64,000 nt of DNA from Arachis hypogaea. Taxonomy: Eukaryota > Streptophyta > Magnoliopsida > Fabales > Fabaceae. The notes beneath the pieces are model-generated. The model saw only the letters and a list, made by a program, of their open reading frames with translations. It made no database searches and had not been told where the DNA came from. Location: assembly GCF_003086295.3 (NCBI RefSeq), contig NC_092048.1, positions 41,974,425 to 42,038,424 on the forward strand, given 5' to 3'. Shown piece after piece: positions 10,625 through 23,300 of the stretch. Positions within the stretch are counted from its first letter, which is position 1. Each line of letters begins with the position of its first letter. The position numbers and the translations under genes were made by a program.

Positions 10625-13600
10625 TCATGGGTATAGATCCATGGCAACTTGTGGGTAATTGAGTCCCAATCTCTTGGTAACTCAATTTCTCTCAACACAA
10701 CTAATTGCCACTCTCGTGATCTAATTGTTCATGAGAAGAGATGAAGTTCAATTCCTAATCCAAGCCACACAACTTCCAGAATATCAACAAAGGAAGGTTA
10801 CATCTCACATACCAACCAAAGTGTATTGATTAAGGAAATCATGAAAGGATGAACTCTAAACTGAATTATGTGACTCCTTTCTCAAATTCACCACATAATT
10901 CATATAGATTAATCCCTCTCTCGATGATGATTGAATCTTTGAATAACAAGAGTTTCCTCTTGGATTAACCACTTGAATTAAGAAGGAAGAGAAGAGTTAT
11001 CAATTCATTCAAACAAACAGAGCTCTTCCCCCTAATGAAAGTGGGGTTTAGTGAATCATAGCTCCAATTTCAACAACAATTGCAATAGATGAAAATTAAA
11101 CTAAGTGTAGAGAAGAATGAAGAAGAAGAAGAAGTTCTTAAAACTGAAATTCAAAGTTGCAAGAAAAACAAAATAGAAGACCGGTGAGAAAAAGTAAAGA
11201 ATAGAAATTGCTAGTGTAATCGAAAAATATCTAAGTGTCAAAAAGTCTAAAAAAAAGTTTAAAGCCAAAAGTCCTCCAAAGTATCAAACTCTTCTCTATT
11301 TATACTACTCCTAAAACTCCTTCATAGATCTTTAATTAGGCTAGCAATGTGGGCTTTATCCTTGTGAATTCCTGGCTCCACGGAAGAAGTGTTGCTGGCC
11401 TTTGTGAGGAACAGAGGAAGCAGAGCAAGTTGTCATCAATTCTGGCCCATTGAGTGGCATTACTGACAAACACGCTAGTGTTGTAGCAAGTTAGCAACGT
11501 GTGTGTTAGTCCCCCCTGGGCTGAGGTTTGGTGATGGGCGTTGCTAGCCCAAGTTGTTGCCAAACACTTGGCTCTTCTTCTTCTTAGTTTCACTTTTCAT
11601 GCTTAATGTTGCCTAAACTTTGAGCTTCAATCCTTTGCTTCAATATCGACTATTATACATCATTGAAAAGCTCATAATGTCTTCTTCCCAATGCACTTAA
11701 AATAGTCTCAATTGGATCTTCCTAGCTCAAGTTATGCTCCATTGAAGAAGGCAAGGTCAAGTTGCCTTGGTTGTGGCGTTTTTGTCAAACACGGCAGTTC
11801 ATTCCAAGTTGGCAACGTGCTAGGGCCCTTCCTTGGCCCAAATTCTCTGCCCCTTGGCGTTTTTGATGAACACGCCTTCTCCCCCTTGGCTTGGCAACGT
11901 GTTCGAGCCTCTCTAGGCTCATTCATGCTTCCTTGGATGTTAACTCCTTGTTCTTGTTTTTGGGGCTTAAAGTTACTGTTTGGCTTCAATTTTGTGCTCC
12001 ACTATAGACTATTATATATGGTTGGAAATCTCTGAATGTCAGCTTTCTAACGTAACTGAAAGTACTCAAATTGGATCTCTGTAGCTCAAGTTATTCTTGT
12101 TTGAAGAAGACAGGGTCAGGCTGCCAAAATCGCGGGCGTTGTTAGCAAACACGCCTTTGCTCTTCCAAGTTGGCAACGTGTTCAGTTTCTGAGGCTCCAA
12201 ATGAAGTCCGATTTTGAAGCTTCAAACAAATGTCAAACCCATACCATGATGTATCGTTGGAAAGCTCTGGATGTCTACTTTCAAATGCCGTTGGAATCAT
12301 TTCATTTGAAGCTATGTAGCTCAAGATATACTCCATTGAAGGAGGTAAGGTCAGGCTGCCAAGCTCACCAGCGTTTTTGGCAAATACTCCCTTGTATTTC
12401 CAAGTTGCCAACGTGCTACCTTCATTCTTCACCATCCAAAGCTTCCTGGCGTTGTTGCCAAACACACCAATGCTTTCTTGAGTTGACAACGTGCTCGATG
12501 CTCTTTCCTGGCTCCAAACATTGCTTCCCACGTTGCCATTGAACACGCCTATAGAAACCACGTTGGCAACGTGCTCCTTTCTGAGGCTCCAAATGAAGCC
12601 AGCTTTTGAAGCTTCGAATGAATGCCAACCCCATACTATGATATATGGTTGGAAAGCTCTTGATGTCTACTTTCCAATGCCACTAGAATCACCTCCTTTA
12701 GAGCTTTGTAGCTCAAGTTATGCATCCTTGAAGGAGGCAAGGTCAGGCTGCCAGGTTTGCTGGAGTTGTTGCTGAACACGCATCCTTTCTTCCAAGTTGG
12801 CAACGCTCGATGACTTCTCCAGGGCTGCTTCCTTGCTTGGCGTTGCCTTGGAACACGCCCATGCTCTCCCAGCCCAACAACGTGCTCGAGCCTTCCCTAT
12901 GGCACCAAGCTTTGCTTGCTACGTTGCCAAGGAACACGCCTTCAGAATTTGGCGTTGGCAACGTGCATCTCCCTTTCCTGGGCTAAGTCTTTCTATTCAG
13001 CGTTGTTTGCCTGCGTTGTCCTCAAACATGCCCCTCATCTCTAGGCTGGCAACGTGCTCGAGGCTTTGGACTAGCTCCCCAAGGTTGCTTGCTGCGTTGC
13101 CAAGGAACACGCCTTCAGAATTTGGCGTTGGCAACGTGCTTCACACCCTTCCTACCCAAGCCTTCTTGCTGCTGGCGTTGTCACCAAACACGCCCTTGTT
13201 GGTGGCGTTGCTATGGAACACGCTATTAGTTTGGGGAGTTGGCAACGTGCCAACCCACTCTTTTTGGCTTGCTTTGGATTGTTGGAGTTGCCCTCAAACA
13301 CGCCATTATAAATTCAAGTTGGTAACTTGCTTGGGGCTTCAAATTCACCTTCCAGGACTACTTGGCGTTATTGCCAAACACTCAAGTGATAATGCATGTT
13401 GGCAACTCCCAGGTCTCTTCTTCCTTGCCAAGCTTGCTATGTCCCCAATCTTTCTTGCTCTAATTCTTGCTGGCTTGACCTTCTTGCTTCATTACCTATC
13501 ATTAACCAAAGAATTTGCTTCAAAGTTTTGCCATTCTATGCAACAATTTTCAAGAGATTCATCCATGCTAATTCATTTGTCAACTCCTTGAATTCTTTGT

Positions 13601-13752
13601 GCAAATATAGCCAAATTCCACCTAGTTCTTGGTTCATGAATGCATGGAGAGAAAACTCACACAAATACTTGTTTATTTCAAAGAAAGTGAATAAAATTAA
13701 GCTAAAACTACTTAAACTAACTAGCTTATATAGCAAAGATGCAAATGCATCA
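10621..13752 (-). repeat. E1-type LTR, missing its first ~527 bp (plus-strand left side)
   Basis: Colinear with 7418-10592 of the complete LTR and ends at the normal terminus GCAAATGCATCA. It carries a private deletion of about 50 bp near 13210, between two copies of GGCGTTG, removing most of one unit of the periodic array. It joins the next LTR copy directly with no internal region and no host sequence. Confidence 0.85.
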
Positions 13753-16700
13753 GGGTCGTATCAAGTAATAAAACTCACTAAGAGTGAGGTCGATCCCACG
13801 GAGATTGGTAGATTAAGCAACTTTAGTTAAATGGTAGATTTAGTCAAGCAAACATGGTTTTGATTTCATGAGATTTGTGATTTTTTGAACATAATTGCAA
13901 AAAAAAAATAAATGGCAAGGAATTTAAAGAACTAGAAGAGAGAAAGAAGATGAAAGTAAATAACTGAAACTTAAAATGTAAGAAACTTAAATGACATTAA
14001 AGATAAATTGCAAGAAAGTAAAGATTGCAGAAATTTAAAGAGCATAAGAGTAAATAGCAAGAAATATAGAAACAGAATGTAAATGACAAGAATAATGAAT
14101 TGCAAGAATGTAGAAGGGAATTGGGTAATGGGTATTCAAAAAACTAAAGAGCAAAAGAAATGAGAATTGATGATGGAGAGGGTCATTAGGGATCAGAGAT
14201 GCAAATTCTCCTGAATTGATGTTGATCAATTCCTTCTCAATCATGGGTATAGATCCATGGCAACTTGTGGGTAATTGAGTCCCAATCTCTTGGTAACTCA
14301 ATTTCTCTCAACACAACTAATTGCCACTCTCATGATCTAATTGTTCATGAGAAGAGATGAAGTTCAATTCCTAATCCAAGCCACACAACTTCTAGAATCT
14401 CAAATAAGGGAGGTTACATCTCACATACCAACCAAAGTGTATTGATTAAGGAAATCATGAAAGGATGAACTCTAAACTGAATTATGTGACTCCTTTCTCA
14501 AATTCACCACATAATTCATATAGATTAATCTCTCTCTCGATGGTGATTGAATCTTTGAATAACAAGAGTTTCCTCTTGGATTAACCACTTGAATTAAGAA
14601 GGAAGAGAAGAGTTATCAATTCATTCAAACAAACAGAGCTCTTCCCCCTAATGAAAGTGGGGTTTAGTGAATCGTAGCTCCAATTTCAACAACAATTGCA
14701 ATAGATAAAAATTAAACTAAGTGTAGAGAAGAATGAAGAAGAAGAAGAAGAAGTTCTTAAAATTGAAATTCAAAGTTGCAAGAAAAACAAAATAGAAGAC
14801 CGGTGAGAAAAAGTAAAGAATAGAAATTGCTAGTGTAATCGAAAAATGTCTAAGTGTCAAAAAGTCTAAAAAAAAGTTTAAAGCCAAAAGTCCTCCAAAG
14901 TATCAAACTCTTCTGTATTTATACTACTCCTAAAACTCCTTCATAGATCTTTAATTGGGCTAGCAATGTGGGCTTTATCCTTGTGAATTCCTGGCTCCAC
15001 GGAAGAAGTGTTGCTGGCCTTTGTGAGGAACAGAGGAAGCAGAGCAAGTTGTCATCAATTCTGGCCCATTGAGTGGCGTTACTGGCAAACACGCTAGTGT
15101 TGTAGCAAGTTGGCAACGTGTGTGTTAGTCCCCCCTGGGCTGAGGTTTGGTGATGGGCGTTGCTAGCCCAAGTTGTTGCCAAACACTTGGCTCTTCTTCT
15201 TCTTGGTTTCACTTTTCATGCTTAATGTTGCCTAAACTTTGAGCTTCAATCCTTTGCTTCAATATCAACTATTATACATCATTGAAAAGCTCATAATGTC
15301 TTCTTTCCAATGCACTTGGAATCATCTCAATTGGATCTTCCTAGCTCAAGTTATGCTCCATTGAAGAAGGCAAGGTCAAGTTGTCTTGGTTGTGGCGTTT
15401 TTGTCAAACACGCCAGTTCATTCCAAGTTGGCAACGTGCTAGTGCCCTTCCTTGGCCCAAATTCTCTGCCCCTTGGCGTTTTTGATGAACACGCCTTCTC
15501 CCCGTTGGCTTGGCAACGTGTTCGAGCCTCTCTAGGCTCATTCATGCTTCCTTGGATGTTAACTCCTTGTTCTTGTTTTTGGGGCTTAAAGTTGCTTATG
15601 GTTTAGCTTCAATTTTGTGCTCCACTATAAACTATTATATATGGTTGGAAAGCTCTGAATGTCAGATTTCTAACGCAACAAAAGGCACTCAAATTGGATC
15701 TCTGTAGCTCAAGTTATTCTTGTTTGAAGAAGACAGGGTCAGGCTGCCAAAATCGCGGGCGTTGTTAGCAAACACACCTTTGCTCTTCCAAGTTGGCAAC
15801 GTGTTCAGTTTCTGAGGCTCCAAATGAAGTCCGATTTTGAAGCTTCAAACAAATGTCAAACCCATACCATGATATATCGTTGGAAAGCTCTGGATGTTTA
15901 ATTTCAAATTCCGTTGGAATCACCTCATTTGGAGCTTTGTAGCTCAAGATATACTCCATTGAAGGAGGTAAGGTCAGGCTGCCAAGCTCACCAGCGTTTT
16001 TGGCAAATACTCCCTTGTATTTCCAAGTTGCCAACGTGCTACCTTCATTCTTCACCATCCAAAGCTTCCTGGCGTTGTTGCCAAACACACCAATGCTTTC
16101 TTGAGTTGGCAACGTGCTCGATGCTCTTTCCTGGCTCCAAACATTGCTTCCCACGTTGCCATTGAACACGCCTACAGAAACCACGTTGGCAACGTGCTCC
16201 TTTCTGAGGCTCCAAATGAAGCCAGCTTTTAAAGCTTCGAATGAATTCCAACCCCATACTATGATATATGGTCTGAAAGCTCTTGATTTCTACTTTCCAA
16301 TGCCACTAGAATCACGTCCTTTAGAGCTTTGTAGCTCAAGTTATGCATCCTTGAAGGAGGCAAGGTCAGGCTGCCAGGTTTGCTGGAGTTGTTGCTGAAC
16401 ACGCACCCTTTCTTCCAAGTTGGCAATGCTCGATGACTTCTCCAGGGCTGCTTCCTTGCTTGGCGTTTCCTTGGAACACGCCCATGCTCTCCCAGCCCAA
16501 CAACGTGCTTGAGCCTTCCCTATGGCACCAAGCTTTGCTTGCTACGTTGCCAAGGAACACGCCTTCAGAATTTGGCGTTGGCAACGTGCATCTCCCTTTC
16601 CTGGGCCAAGTCTTTCTATTCAGCGTTGTTTGCCTGCGTTGTCCTCAAACACGTCCTCATCTCTAGGCTGGCAACGTGCTCGAGGCTTTGGACTAGCTCC

Positions 16701-17424
16701 CCAAGGTTGCTTGCTGCGTTGCCAAGGAACACGCCTTCAGAATTTGGCGTTGGCAACATGCTTCACACCCTTCCTACCCAAGCCTTCTTGTTGCTGGCGT
16801 TGTCACCAAACACGCCCTTGTTGGTGGCGTTGGCAACGTACTAGGGAGCTGCTTCCTTCTAGGTTTTTGCTCCCTGACGTTGCTATGGAACACGCTATTA
16901 GTTTGGGGAGTTGGCAATGTGCCAACCCGCTCTTTTTAGCTTGCTTTGGATTGTTGGAATTGCCCTCAAACATGCCATTGTAAATTCAAGTTGGTAACTT
17001 GCTTGGGGCTTCAAATTCACCTTCCAGGACTACTTGGTGTTATTGCCAAACACTCAAGTGATAATGTACGTTGGCAACTCCCAAGTCTCTTCTTCCTTGC
17101 CAAGCTTGCTATGTCTCCAATCTTTCTTGCTCTAATTCTTGCTGGCTTGACCTTCTTGCTTCATTACCTATCATTAACCAAAGAATTTGCTTCAAAGTTT
17201 TGCTATTCTATGCAACAATTTTCAAGAGATTCATCCATGCTAATTCATTTGTCAACGCCTTGAATTCTTTGTGCAAATATAGCCAAATTCCACCTAGTTC
17301 TTGGTTCATGAATGCATGGAGAGAAAACTCACACAAATGCTTGTTTATTTCAAAGAAAGTAAATGAAATTAAGCTAAAACTACTTACACTAACTAGCTAA
17401 TATAGCAAAGATGCAAATGCATCA
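13753..17424 (-). repeat. E1-type LTR, missing its first ~45 bp
   Basis: Starts at GGGTCGTATCAAG, equivalent to 6936 in the complete LTR, immediately after the terminus of the preceding copy, and ends at ATGCATCA at 17424. The LTR-to-LTR join without internal sequence points to unequal homologous or illegitimate recombination rather than new insertion. The right end abuts an internal piece of a TRIM element, so no target duplication is readable. Confidence 0.85.
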
Positions 17425-18120
17425 GTGCCAGCGAGGGCGCTGGGCTCCCTTAGGGGGGTAAATTGTAAGGTCCCACATCTGTTGGGGAGGAGAACGAAGC
17501 ATGCCTTATAAGGGTGTGGATACCTCTCCCTAGCATGACGCATTTTGACGAGTGAGTGTGGGGGGCTTCGGCTATCATCGCTATCGTCAAAGGCCAAACT
17601 GTGGGGCCTTGTGTGCCAAAGCAGACAATATCGTGCTAGCGAGTGGTCTGGGCTGTTACAGATAAGGCCCCACATCGGTTGGGGAGGGGAATAAAGCATG
17701 CCTTATAAGGGTGTGGATACCTCTCCCTAGTATGACGCGTTTTGACGAGTGAGTGTGGGGGCTTCGGCTATCATCTTATCGTCTAAGGCAAAACCGTGAG
17801 GCCTTATATGCCAAAGCGGACAATATTGTGCTAGCGGGTGGTCTGGGCTGTTACAGATGGTATCAGATCCGGAGTCCGAATCGATGTGCCAGCGAGGGTG
17901 TTGGGCTCCCTTAGGGAGTGGATTGTAAGGTTCCAAATCGGTTGGGGAAGGGAACGAAGCATGCCTTATAAGGGTGTGGATACCTCTCCCTAGCATGACG
18001 AGTTTTGACGAGTGAGTGTGGGGGGCTTCAGCTATCATCCCTATCATTAAAGGCAAAACCGTGAGGCCTTGTGTGCCAAAGCAGACAATATTGTGCTAGC
18101 GGGTGGTCTGGGCTGTTACA
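17425..18120 (+). mobile_element. TRIM retrotransposon cluster with three LTRs
   Basis: Order: internal remnant 17425-17463; LTR 17464-17660; LTR lacking its first bases, about 17663-17855; primer site plus short internal region 17856-17923; LTR 17924-18120. Complete LTRs are 197 bp, begin TGTAAGGT, end GTTACA and contain CTTATAAGGGTGTGG, the TATA-containing core I recognise from the widespread plant TRIM family. The primer site TGGTATCAGATCCGG at 17858 matches the initiator tRNA-Met end with a mismatch. The internal region ends in a purine-rich TTAGGGAGTGGAT before the last LTR. There is no coding capacity, as is normal for TRIMs. Open frames on the minus strand here are not genes. Confidence 0.88.
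17858..17872 (+). other. TRIM primer binding site (initiator tRNA-Met)
   Basis: TGGTATCAGATCCGG follows the middle LTR by two bases. It resembles the complement of the initiator tRNA-Met 3' end used by most TRIM and copia-type elements. It orients the cluster on the plus strand and shows that only the middle and right LTRs form an element with a complete internal region. Confidence 0.75.
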
Positions 18121-18416
18121 GTGTACATTATATTTTTAACAAAGTCATTTATGACATTAACTAACTAAATTTCTTACATTTTTAATCATGGAAGAGAAGC
18201 TTATAAACATGCCATCCTATGCACAACAATTAACTCAACTCTTTTGGCTGTTAATCAATTTTTGTAGGATTTGTAGTACCTAATACATGTCCTAACCGAT
18301 AGATTGAGTTATGAAACGGGATCCATACCATCTGGCAATTAATTCAACAATAAACTTTGTTGATATAAGTGTTAATATATGCATAACTAATCCAAGAATA
18401 ACTTGATTTTTTCCAG
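18121..18416. other. AT-rich sequence before the first exon-like segment
   Basis: About 300 bases without a coding frame, repeat match or tRNA that I can see. The end, TTGATTTTTTCCAG, is a good 3' splice site, so at least the last part may be an intron of the unrecognised gene to the right. Confidence 0.4.
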
Positions 18417-18596
18417 ATAATGCAAGTTGTGCGAAAGAGTATTATAGAAGGTTGATATCAGATGATAAGAAAAATCATGTATGTTCTGTGATCGGTGGAA
18501 TGTTAATCAACAGAGAAAAATGTGATGGAAGATGTCAGAATTATGCAAAGGGAGATATGTCAAGAAGCCAACAGCCATTAATCCCACAAGCAAAAG
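18417..18596 (+). pseudogene. Exon-like segment a of an unrecognised gene
   Basis: The segment lies between a polypyrimidine-CAG acceptor and an AAAG/GTAA donor. One frame is fully open, encoding about 59 residues that include KEYYRRLISDDKKNH, CSVIGGMLINREKCDGRC and KGDMSRSQQPLIPQ. Six codon-phase checks across this and the following segments agree (every intron interrupts a codon after its first base), which argues for a real spliced gene. I cannot assign it to a family; the four cysteines may be structural. A duplicate is at 43639-43818. Since a downstream exon holds a stop codon and a transposon, the gene is presumably dead. Confidence 0.5.
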
Positions 18597-18615
18597 GTAA
18601 TTCAGTAGTAATTTC

Positions 18616-18618
<3 letters not shown>

Positions 18619-18700
<82 letters not shown>
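18619..18700. repeat. (TA)41 microsatellite
   Basis: Pure TA run of 82 bases immediately downstream of exon-like segment a, inside the putative intron. The duplicate at 43841-43924 has 84 bases. The I-Y-repeat open frames through it on both strands are artefacts. Confidence 0.97.
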
Positions 18701-18701
<1 letters not shown>

Positions 18702-18744
18702 CAAGCCATGTGGTTTGCATAAACAAATTAATGGCTTCCACCAG

Positions 18745-18825
18745 AGACAACAAGGTATGCTAGGATGGAAAGAGCACTCAAATTAGTTAACAAGAAGCTA
18801 AACAAAGTATCTCATACTCAAATAG
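18745..18825 (+). pseudogene. Exon-like segment b of the same unrecognised gene
   Basis: Bounded by CCACCAG and by AATAG/GTAAAA. In the phase set by segment a it is open and encodes a basic amphipathic stretch, RYARMERALKLVNKKLNK. The other two frames contain stops. Length 81 bases keeps the intron phase unchanged. The duplicate lies at about 43967-44048. Function unknown. Confidence 0.45.
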
Positions 18826-18964
18826 GTAAAACTGACTTATTGATAGTAATCTCCATTATTACTTGATTCAATATTTGATTTACAAAATTAACATGATGTG
18901 TAGTTTATTATTACATCTAAATGTATGCCAATTTCTAATGATAACTTAACCTATTTGGTAAAAG
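18826..18964. other. Putative intron between segments b and c
   Basis: AT-rich, starts GTAAAACTG and ends GGTAAAAG. No coding or repeat signal is seen beyond resemblance of its last ~30 bases to 60700-60729. Confidence 0.35.
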
Positions 18965-19014
18965 GAACAAACTATAGAATTACATCCAACAAATCTACCA
19001 TGGATTAGACTCCA
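18965..19014 (+). pseudogene. Exon-like segment c, split by CACTA-1
   Basis: In the frame carried over from segment b it reads TN-x-x-ITSNKSTM and then an in-frame TAG two codons before the insertion. It is cut after CCA by the CACTA transposon; the exon resumes at 60428-60434 and ends at a GTAAAC donor. A related uninterrupted segment lies at 60730-60786. The two differ mainly at third codon positions, supporting a past coding function. Confidence 0.5.
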
Positions 19015-19463
19015 CACTATAAGAATAATTGTTTTAGCGAAAAACTTTTAGCGGCAATAATACAATAGTCGCTATTTTTTTAATTTTAGTTATGTTTTTA
19101 TGGCCATTATATATTTGCCATAATTCTATATATTATAATGGCAATTATTATTATTGCCACTAAAAATATAAGAAAAGCTATTTTTTAGTGAGAAATTTTT
19201 AGTTGCTATAGTATTATGGCCGGTATTATTTATATTAAAAATTTTTTTTCTTAATAATTGTTGGTCAATTGTAATAGAGAAAAAATGGGATCAGAGGGAG
19301 TGAGTGCGAGAAATAGATCCAGAGGAAGAGAGAGCTCATTGCAGAAACCCTAGCTCACTATTACGTCGTCACCGCCGTTGCCGCCTTAGGTCATCTTCAC
19401 CTTCTGATCAACGCTTCCCCTCCCCTGACATCTTCTCCACCTCCTCCCCTCCGTTTCTCCAAT

Positions 19464-19983
19464 CTCTACAACCTCCACATCGACGAGCGCCTCTTCATTC
19501 CGCTTCCTCTCGCTCTTCCTGTTCCTCGCCGAAAGGTGTTCTCTCAAGGTGCATTGCATTGCCGACAACACCTCTTTTGTTGAGATCAATCCCGATTCGC
19601 TCTGCTTAGCCGATTCCGGCTTGGCCACTCTCAGCCAAGGCCTTCCTAAGCTCGAGTGCTTGAGCTTGATCTGGTACTCTAATGTCTCTAGCGACGGTTT
19701 GAAATCCCTTACTTACAAATGCATCTTCTTAAAATCGTTGGACTTGCAGGTAATTTCTCACCCTATTTTTCTTTAATTCAATTAACGTTGATTTGATTTT
19801 TCCCTATCAATGCAGTTTATAATTTGCTGAGAATTTTTTAGGGTTATTTTTTTTGGAGATCATGCTCTGGCTGCTATTGGACAATGTTGCAAGCACTTGA
19901 AGACTTGAATGTTTGATTTTGTGAAGGCTTGACGATAGCGGGTTCACTGAATTTGCATTGGGTGTGGGAAAATTCATAAGTTA
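19464..19983 (+). pseudogene. FBL4-like F-box/LRR gene fragment, copy A
   Basis: Duplicate of 44693-45214. Exon 1 runs to 19749 and the second exon-like part starts at 19842. A missing base in the AAGCA(A)CTTGAAG stretch and an extra T shift the frame relative to copy B, consistent with lower sequence quality on this side. The description is given at 44693. Confidence 0.6.
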
Positions 19984-20188
19984 CTGATAAGTGTGCTCCT
20001 CTCTCTTGGAATTTTCTTCCATTAGTTTTGCCTTGTATCTTTTATTTCCATAGATTTTGCTTCATTTTCTATTGAATCCATTTTGTCAAATTGGTATTAA
20101 TGTCTATTCTAATATTTACATTTACAGGTATATTAATATCCACTATAATGTTAATCCATTTTAACCTATTTTACATGTTTGCATTCAG

Positions 20189-20242
20189 ATTTCTTCTAAA
20201 TATAGATTTGACGTCTCAAAGTTGGAGCCATTAGTAGCCAAG
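20189..20242 (+). pseudogene. Isopropylmalate dehydratase large-subunit-like exon, copy A
   Basis: Duplicate of 45423-45477 with one T missing (54 instead of 55 bases), which breaks the frame. See the entry at 45423. Confidence 0.45.
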
Positions 20243-20328
20243 GTTAGCTCGTTGATTGTGTTTCAGAGAGAATGTTCCTTTGTCTTTGTTTTCATTGTTT
20301 TCTTTGCCATCACAATTATTTTGATTCT

Positions 20329-23300
20329 TGATGCGAGCGAAATTGCGATTAAGAATGATTATAAAATATGCGTTGCAAGTATAGTTCTCAACCAACAGAA
20401 ATCCGCTATCAATTTAGAAGGGTGTCACAGAAATTAAAATTAAAATATGGGAGTATGGATCCCAGATCGTCTCTCAACGAGTTGCAGAAAAGTGTGCTAT
20501 TTTATTAATCAGATGTTTTCAAAAAGGTTTGAGTTGAATGGCAAAAAATTAAATTAGAAAATTTATATAAATTTAAATAAAAGCCTTGACTGGGAGTTGA
20601 TTAGCTGGAAGCCCTATTCGGTTGGAGTACTCTCAAGATTAATTGACAATTGAGGGTTATTATGTTTAGTTGCCCCTTACTAAGTAAGGGAAAGTCAAAC
20701 GAGTTGGAATGCTATCTCTATCCACAAGTTCCCAATCCGCTCTTGGGAGAATGGGTGTTAGGACTAGAGAGCAATCCAACAATAAACCCAATTACAATCT
20801 TTCTCTTGAGCATCTTAACTCAGGGTTCCTTTCAATCAACTCCCCATCAAGTAGGGAACTACTCGCTCATTGTAAATGTAAAATTCATAACATAAGAAAG
20901 GGAATTAAATAAAGACATGATAAATAATGATCAAAAGATTAATTGAAATAAAGTAATTCCTGTATTAATAAATGCTAAAATATCCAATAGTAAAATTAAG
21001 TAAATTAAGGGAACATGGAAGAGTAAGAGACAAGTAAAGAGAACGAACTAGGAATGTCGAAGTCTTGATGAGGCAATAACTCTTCAATATCCCAATGCAA
21101 AACAATGAACATGACAAATCCTAAAAACTATGAATGTGTAGAGAGAAAACCTAGAGGAGAGGAAACTAGATCTAAAACTAAAACTATGCGGAATGAATGT
21201 TGTTGTTGGTTTCTGCATGTTCTCTTGGGCTCTAGTCTGCTTTTCTGGGCCGAAAACTGGGTCAAAATAAGGCTCGAAATCGCCCCCAGCGATTCTGCAG
21301 ATTATGCAAATCCGCATGTCACGCAGACACGTCATTCAAGCGGACGCGTCACTCGGCGTTTCGCTTTGCCACGCGGGCGCGTCGTCCACGCTTCCGCGTC
21401 ACTTTGTATAGTTTCCAATTCGCGCGGCCGCGTCATCCATGCGGCCGTGTCATTGCGATTTCCTCTCTTTCGCAGCGGTCGCGTCATTTATGCGGCCGCG
21501 TCGCTTCTCGCTGGTCATCTCCTCAATTCCTTGTGTTCCTTCCATTTTTGCAAGCTTCCTCTCCAATCTCCCACTCATTCATGCCCTATAAATCCTGAAA
21601 CACTTAACACACCGATTACGGCATCGAATGGAATAAAGGAGAAATAAAATACATAATTAAAAGTCTCTAGGAAGTAAGTTTTCAATCATGCAATAACTTA
21701 GGAAGGAATTATAAATGCATGCTTATTTAATGATAAGTGGGTAAAGAACATGATAAAACCACATAATTAAACACAATATAAACCATAAAATAGTGGTTTA
21801 TCAACCTCCCCACACTTAAACATTAGCATGTCCTCATGCTTAGTTGAAGGAGATAAAATGATGAGTAAGAACATGTAAAAACTATGAAATGCAATGCAAC
21901 TATATATATGAATGCAACTATATGATTTTGTCCACTTGATCAAAAGTAAGTAAGCTCTTCAAATAATTAACAAATCAAATCCACTAACTCAATCTATACA
22001 GTAAGAATAGATAAAAATGCAAGAAGATATGCTCATGAAAGCAGAGAACATAGAAATTCAAGCATGGGAACTCTCACTGATGATGTATGACACTCTAGTC
22101 TCTCTAGTGTATAGGGTCATCACCTATCCTTCTCTAATCATGCTCTCTAATTTTGTTCTTCTCCTAATAAATCAACAACATTTAATATACAAATGCAAAC
22201 ATCATGAGGTCTTTTCAAGGTTGTAATGGGGCCAAGGTGAGGGTAAGGATATAATATGGCTAAGTAAGCTTATAAATTGAATCTTTAATTAACCCAAGCT
22301 TTAACATAACCTATATATATTCTATGTAACTTTAGAATTCATACCTAGCTACCCAGAAATCTCTTTCACTTCCATACTCATGTATCAACTTTTTATTTTG
22401 ATTTTATCATACATGCATTGGATCTTTGAATGCTTGACTCAGCATTGGGGTAATTTTGTCCCCTTATTTATTTATTGAGTATTTTTTGGATTTTTTTTTT
22501 CCAACATAAACATAAACATAAACATAGCTTATCAATGCACATAGAGTTTTAATTATTATAGTTTCACATGAGTAGGTATCCAAATTCCATTATATTATCA
22601 TAACACATTCCCTTATTGTCTTTTGCTTCCACAATTTCCCATACTTGATTGACTCACACAATTCTATCTTAAGCTAACCAAAGATTCAATTTGGGATATA
22701 TAATTATTTTTTCGCTTAAGGCTAGTAATGTGGTAAAATATAGAACAAATGGGATTTAAAGGCTCAAAGTGGCTAACAAAGGTAATTGAAAGGGTAGGCT
22801 TATTTGGATAAGTGAGCCTAAACAATAATGGCCTCAATCATATGCAAACAATTAAATATAATAAACATTTGGACATATAGGATGAAACAAAATATAGATT
22901 ACAATCATAGAGAAGTAAACACACAAGAATAAAATAATTATGGTTAAATAATGTAACCATTCATAAAGGCTCAAATCTCACAGGTTGTGTGTTCTTTAGC
23001 TAAAAATCATGTTCCAAATACAACATCAAGCAAATTTAACATAAAAGTTTTAATTAAAATTAGTGAAATTTTGTTCCAAAGATAGGGTCTTAGAAGAAAC
23101 CTATTGTCTTTCAATCAAGCAGAACATGCATGCAACTAACCTATTACTATGCAATTTATCCTATTCTATAAAAGAAAATCTAACTAAATATCCTAATTTA
23201 TTGGTGCTAGGGAAGAGAAATTACCTCCCCACACTTAAGGCTTTGCACCGTCCTCGGTGCATCTGTCAAGAACAAAGGTGGGCTGGTAGCAGTATCTCCA

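Larger units (their letters stand above)
19015..20323 (+). mobile_element. CACTA-1 left part, copy A (duplicate of 44239-45561)
   Basis: Starts CACTATAAGAATAAT after the target bases CCA. It shows the same subterminal TTTTAGCGGC motifs and the same gene fragments as copy B, with extra one-base deletions (for example in the isopropylmalate dehydratase-like exon and in FBL-like exon 2). Read the clean version at 44239. Confidence 0.85.

Noticed and set aside
17397..18056. Minus-strand frames of 100-109 codons
   Set aside because: They lie antisense to the TRIM LTRs and repeat with them; TRIMs do not code.
18452..18763. Open frames with I-Y repeats on both strands
   Set aside because: They read through the TA microsatellite.
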